Assembly: GCA_964596775.1 (NCBI GenBank)
Contig: CAZQVN010000110.1
Coordinates: 1 to 6,108 of the forward strand
From: CAZQVN01 sp964596775
Lineage (GTDB): Bacteria > Eisenbacteria > RBG-16-71-46 > JABDJR01 > JAWXBZ01
Length of the DNA: 6,108 nucleotides
Reading direction: 5' to 3'
Of this stretch, positions 3,791 through 6,108 are shown in pieces; within the stretch, counting starts at the first letter, position 1, and each line of letters begins with the position of its first letter. The notes under the pieces are model-generated. The model searched no databases. It was not told the DNA's origin and worked only from the letters and a program-made list of their open reading frames with translations. The position numbers and the translations under genes were made by a program.

Positions 3791-6108
3791 TGCGCGGTCA
3801 CAAGGTCCTCATTCTCGTCGAGAACTACCCCCTCCCGTTCGACCGCCGCGTCTGGCTGGAAGCGCTGACCCTCAAGGGCGCCGGCTACAGCGTGTCGATC
3901 ATCTGCCCCAAGGGGAAGGGGGCCATGGAGTCGTTCGTCGAGCTGAACGGCATCCGGATCTACCGCTACACGGCGTTCGAGGCCACCCACGGCGCGCTCG
4001 CCTACATGTGGGAGTTCGCATACTGCTGGCTCCGCACGTTCCTCCTGACGATCCGGGTCCTGTTCCGCGACGGCTTCGACGTCATCCACGCCTGCAATCC
4101 GCCGGACACGTTCCACCTGATCGGGATGATCTACCGGCTGATCGGCAAGCGGTTCATCTTCGACCAGCACGACCTCTGCCCCGAGGTGTACCTGTCCAAG
4201 TTTCCGGACAAGGGGGGGAACCTCGCGCACCGCGCGCTCCTGTTCATCGAGAAGATGACGTACCGCACGGCGCACGTCGTCATCTCCATGAACGAGTCGT
4301 ACCGGGCGGTGGCGCTGGAACGCGGCAGGGTGGATCCGGAACGGGTGTTCGTCGTCCGGACCGGTCCGGACTTCGAGCGGCTGCACCCGGTGCCCGCCGA
4401 CGCATCGCTGAAGCAGGGCGCCCGCTACCTCGTCTGCTACCTCGGCACGATGGCGCCGCAGGACGGTGTGGACTACCTGCTCAAGGCGGCGGAGTATCTC
4501 GTCCGGGAGAAGGGGCGGACGGACGTGCGGTTTGCCCTGATCGGGTCGGGGCCGTCGATCGAGGATCTCAAGACGATGGCCGCCGAACTCGGCATCGCCG
4601 ACCGGGTGACGTTCACCGGTCGCGTGTCCGACGCGAGCCTGCGAACCTGGCTCGCCACCGCGGACGTCTGCGCGAGCCCGGACCCCCGCAATCCGCTGAA
4701 CGAAGTGTCCACGATGAACAAGACGATGGAATACATGGCCATGGGCAAGCCGGTCGTGTCGTTCCGCCTCAAGGAAACGGTCTACTCGGCGCGGGACGCG
4801 GCGCTCTACGCCGAACCGAACGACACCCGCGAATTCGGCGACCGGATCGCCGAACTGCTCGACGATCCGGAGCGGCGGCGGACGATGGGGGAGTACGGGC
4901 GGAAGCGCGTTCTCGAGAGCCTGGCCTGGCCGCACTCCGAACCGCGCCTGCTCGAAGCGTACCGGAAGGCGCTGGAAGGGCTGCCCGCCCGGAAACTGCG
5001 GATCCTCATGGTCGGCCAGAAGGGGATTCCGGCCACCTACGGCGGCATCGAGCGCCACGTGGAGGAGATCGGCGCCCGCCTGGTGGAAAAGGGACACCAG
5101 GTGACGGTCTACTGCCGGCCGCACTATACGAAGATCAAGGGGATGCACCGCGGCATGAAGATCGTCAAGCTGCCGAGCCTCAACACGAAGCATCTCGACA
5201 CGTTGTCCCACACGTTCGTCTGCTCGCTCGACACGCTGTTCCGGCGGCGGGCGGATCTCGTCCACTATCACGCGCTCGGGCCCTCGCCGTTTGCGCTGCT
5301 GCCGCGGATGCGCGGCATGAAGACGCTGGTGACGGTGCACGGCCTCGACTGGGAGCGGGAAAAGTGGGGGCAGCTGGCGGCGTACATTCTCCAGCGCTGC
5401 GAGTATCCGGCCATCCACTTTCCGCACGCCACGATCGCGGTGTCGAAGACGCTCGAGGACTACTTTGCCGGAAAGTACCGGATCCGGCCGCGGTTCATCC
5501 CGAACGGCACGCCGGAGGCGGTGATGGCGGCCCCGGACAAGATCCGCGAGTGGGGGCTCGAGAAGAACAACTACATCCTCTTCGTCGGCCGCCTGACGCC
5601 GGAGAAGGGGTGTCACTTCCTGCTCGAGGCGTACTCGCGGATCGACACGAAGATCAGGCTCGTGGTGGCCGGCGGCACGTCGTTCACCGACGACTACGTG
5701 GCGGACCTGGAAAAGTACAGGAGCGACCGCGTCGTGATGACCGGCTACGTGTACGGCGAGGCGCTCGCCGAGCTGTGGACGAACGCGTTCTTCGTCGTGC
5801 TGCCGTCCACGATGGAAGGGCTGTCGATCGCGCTGCTCGAGGCGGTGTCCTACGGCAAGTGCGTCCTGATCAGCGACATTCCGGAAAACGTGGAGGTCGT
5901 GGAGGACTGCGGTCCCCGGTTCGCGAGCCGGAACGTGGACGATCTCGAGGCGAAACTCCGCGAGCTGCTGGCTTCGCCGGAAACGGTGGAGCGCTACATG
6001 GCGCTGACCCGGGAAAAAATTGCCCGGCGGTTTTCCTGGGACACGATCGTGGACGAGCTGGAAGCCTGCTATTACGACACGATGGCCGGGCGGAGGAGTG
6101 CGGTGGCG
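3790..6108 (+). CDS. Tandem GT4 glycosyltransferase fusion, partial at 3' end (773+ codons)
   Basis: One uninterrupted frame carries two GT-B, family GT4 glycosyltransferases. Unit 1 (about 1-397) opens with KVLILVENYPLPFDRRVWLE (5-24). It has an aromatic, hydrophobic stretch at about 70-92 that could touch the membrane, then HACNPPD (100-106), FDQHDLCPEVY (124-134), the second Rossmann start LGTMAPQDG (218-226), and NEVSTMNKTMEYMAMGKPVV (304-323). In that last block the first Glu of the usual EX7E is displaced. Unit 2 (about 402 onward) opens with ILMVGQKGIPATYGGIERH (405-423), then HYHALGPSPF (492-501), HGLDWE (517-522), FVGRLTPEKG (598-607) and a canonical EX7E (E676 to E684). The joint is only a few residues long. 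The start ATG overlaps the dehydrogenase stop by one base (TAATG) with no clear RBS, so translation is probably coupled. The frame has no stop before the window edge, but unit 2 already has its usual C-terminal helix, so little is missing. Donor and acceptor sugars are unknown. Confidence 0.9.
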   Translation, partial: MRGHKVLILVENYPLPFDRRVWLEALTLKGAGYSVSIICPKGKGAMESFVELNGIRIYRYTAFEATHGALAYMWEFAYCWLRTFLLTIRVLFRDGFDVIHACNPPDTFHLIGMIYRLIGKRFIFDQHDLCPEVYLSKFPDKGGNLAHRALLFIEKMTYRTAHVVISMNESYRAVALERGRVDPERVFVVRTGPDFERLHPVPADASLKQGARYLVCYLGTMAPQDGVDYLLKAAEYLVREKGRTDVRFALIGSGPSIEDLKTMAAELGIADRVTFTGRVSDASLRTWLATADVCASPDPRNPLNEVSTMNKTMEYMAMGKPVVSFRLKETVYSARDAALYAEPNDTREFGDRIAELLDDPERRRTMGEYGRKRVLESLAWPHSEPRLLEAYRKALEGLPARKLRILMVGQKGIPATYGGIERHVEEIGARLVEKGHQVTVYCRPHYTKIKGMHRGMKIVKLPSLNTKHLDTLSHTFVCSLDTLFRRRADLVHYHALGPSPFALLPRMRGMKTLVTVHGLDWEREKWGQLAAYILQRCEYPAIHFPHATIAVSKTLEDYFAGKYRIRPRFIPNGTPEAVMAAPDKIREWGLEKNNYILFVGRLTPEKGCHFLLEAYSRIDTKIRLVVAGGTSFTDDYVADLEKYRSDRVVMTGYVYGEALAELWTNAFFVVLPSTMEGLSIALLEAVSYGKCVLISDIPENVEVVEDCGPRFASRNVDDLEAKLRELLASPETVERYMALTREKIARRFSWDTIVDELEACYYDTMAGRRSAVA

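Noticed and set aside
5008..5010. Separate start codon for the second glycosyltransferase
   Set aside because: There is no stop before it, no convincing RBS, and starting here would cut into the first beta strand of the second module.
3241..5616. Very long minus-strand open frame (791 codons) opposite the dehydrogenase and glycosyltransferase genes
   Set aside because: Composition is extreme (Arg, Val, His, Pro) with no domain motifs, and the frame spans a gene boundary on the other strand. It is a GC-driven shadow despite its length.

Overview
This is a GC-rich bacterial window holding four protein-coding genes and one divergent regulatory gap of about 240 bases. A bacterial-type non-haem ferritin lies on the minus strand at the left edge. 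Three tightly packed plus-strand genes for surface-polysaccharide or glycoconjugate synthesis fill the rest. The high GC, the strong AGGAG-type ribosome binding sites and the AlgD-type dehydrogenase suggest a GC-rich bacterium, probably Gram-negative and environmental. Nothing in the window fixes the phylum. I see no mobile element, CRISPR array, rRNA or complete tRNA.

Layout. 6-524 (minus): ferritin with all expected iron-site residues. 525-764: divergent intergenic region. It holds a predicted ferritin promoter, a perfect 12-bp palindrome in the ferritin leader, a GC-rich inverted-repeat region, and a plus-strand promoter with a consensus TATAAT box. 765-2477 (plus): NodU/CmcH/TobZ-family O-carbamoyltransferase. 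2474-3790 (plus): sugar-nucleotide dehydrogenase very close to AlgD, so most likely GDP-mannose 6-dehydrogenase. 3790 to the window edge (plus): one open frame carrying two complete-looking GT4 glycosyltransferase units in tandem. It is still open at base 6108.

How the genes fit together. The three plus-strand genes overlap at both junctions (GTGA and TAATG) and are read as one translationally coupled operon starting at the promoter near 712. A coherent model is that the dehydrogenase makes GDP-mannuronate from GDP-mannose and the double glycosyltransferase adds two sugars to a growing glycan. The carbamoyltransferase would decorate a hydroxyl of a sugar or sugar nucleotide. The enzyme classes are well supported by sequence. 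The final product, a carbamoylated and possibly mannuronate-containing glycan, is inference. The ferritin is probably an unrelated neighbour that only shares the divergent control region.

The most unusual items are the tandem GT4 fusion, the carbamoyltransferase/GDP-mannose dehydrogenase pairing, and the operator-like palindrome just downstream of the predicted ferritin transcription start.
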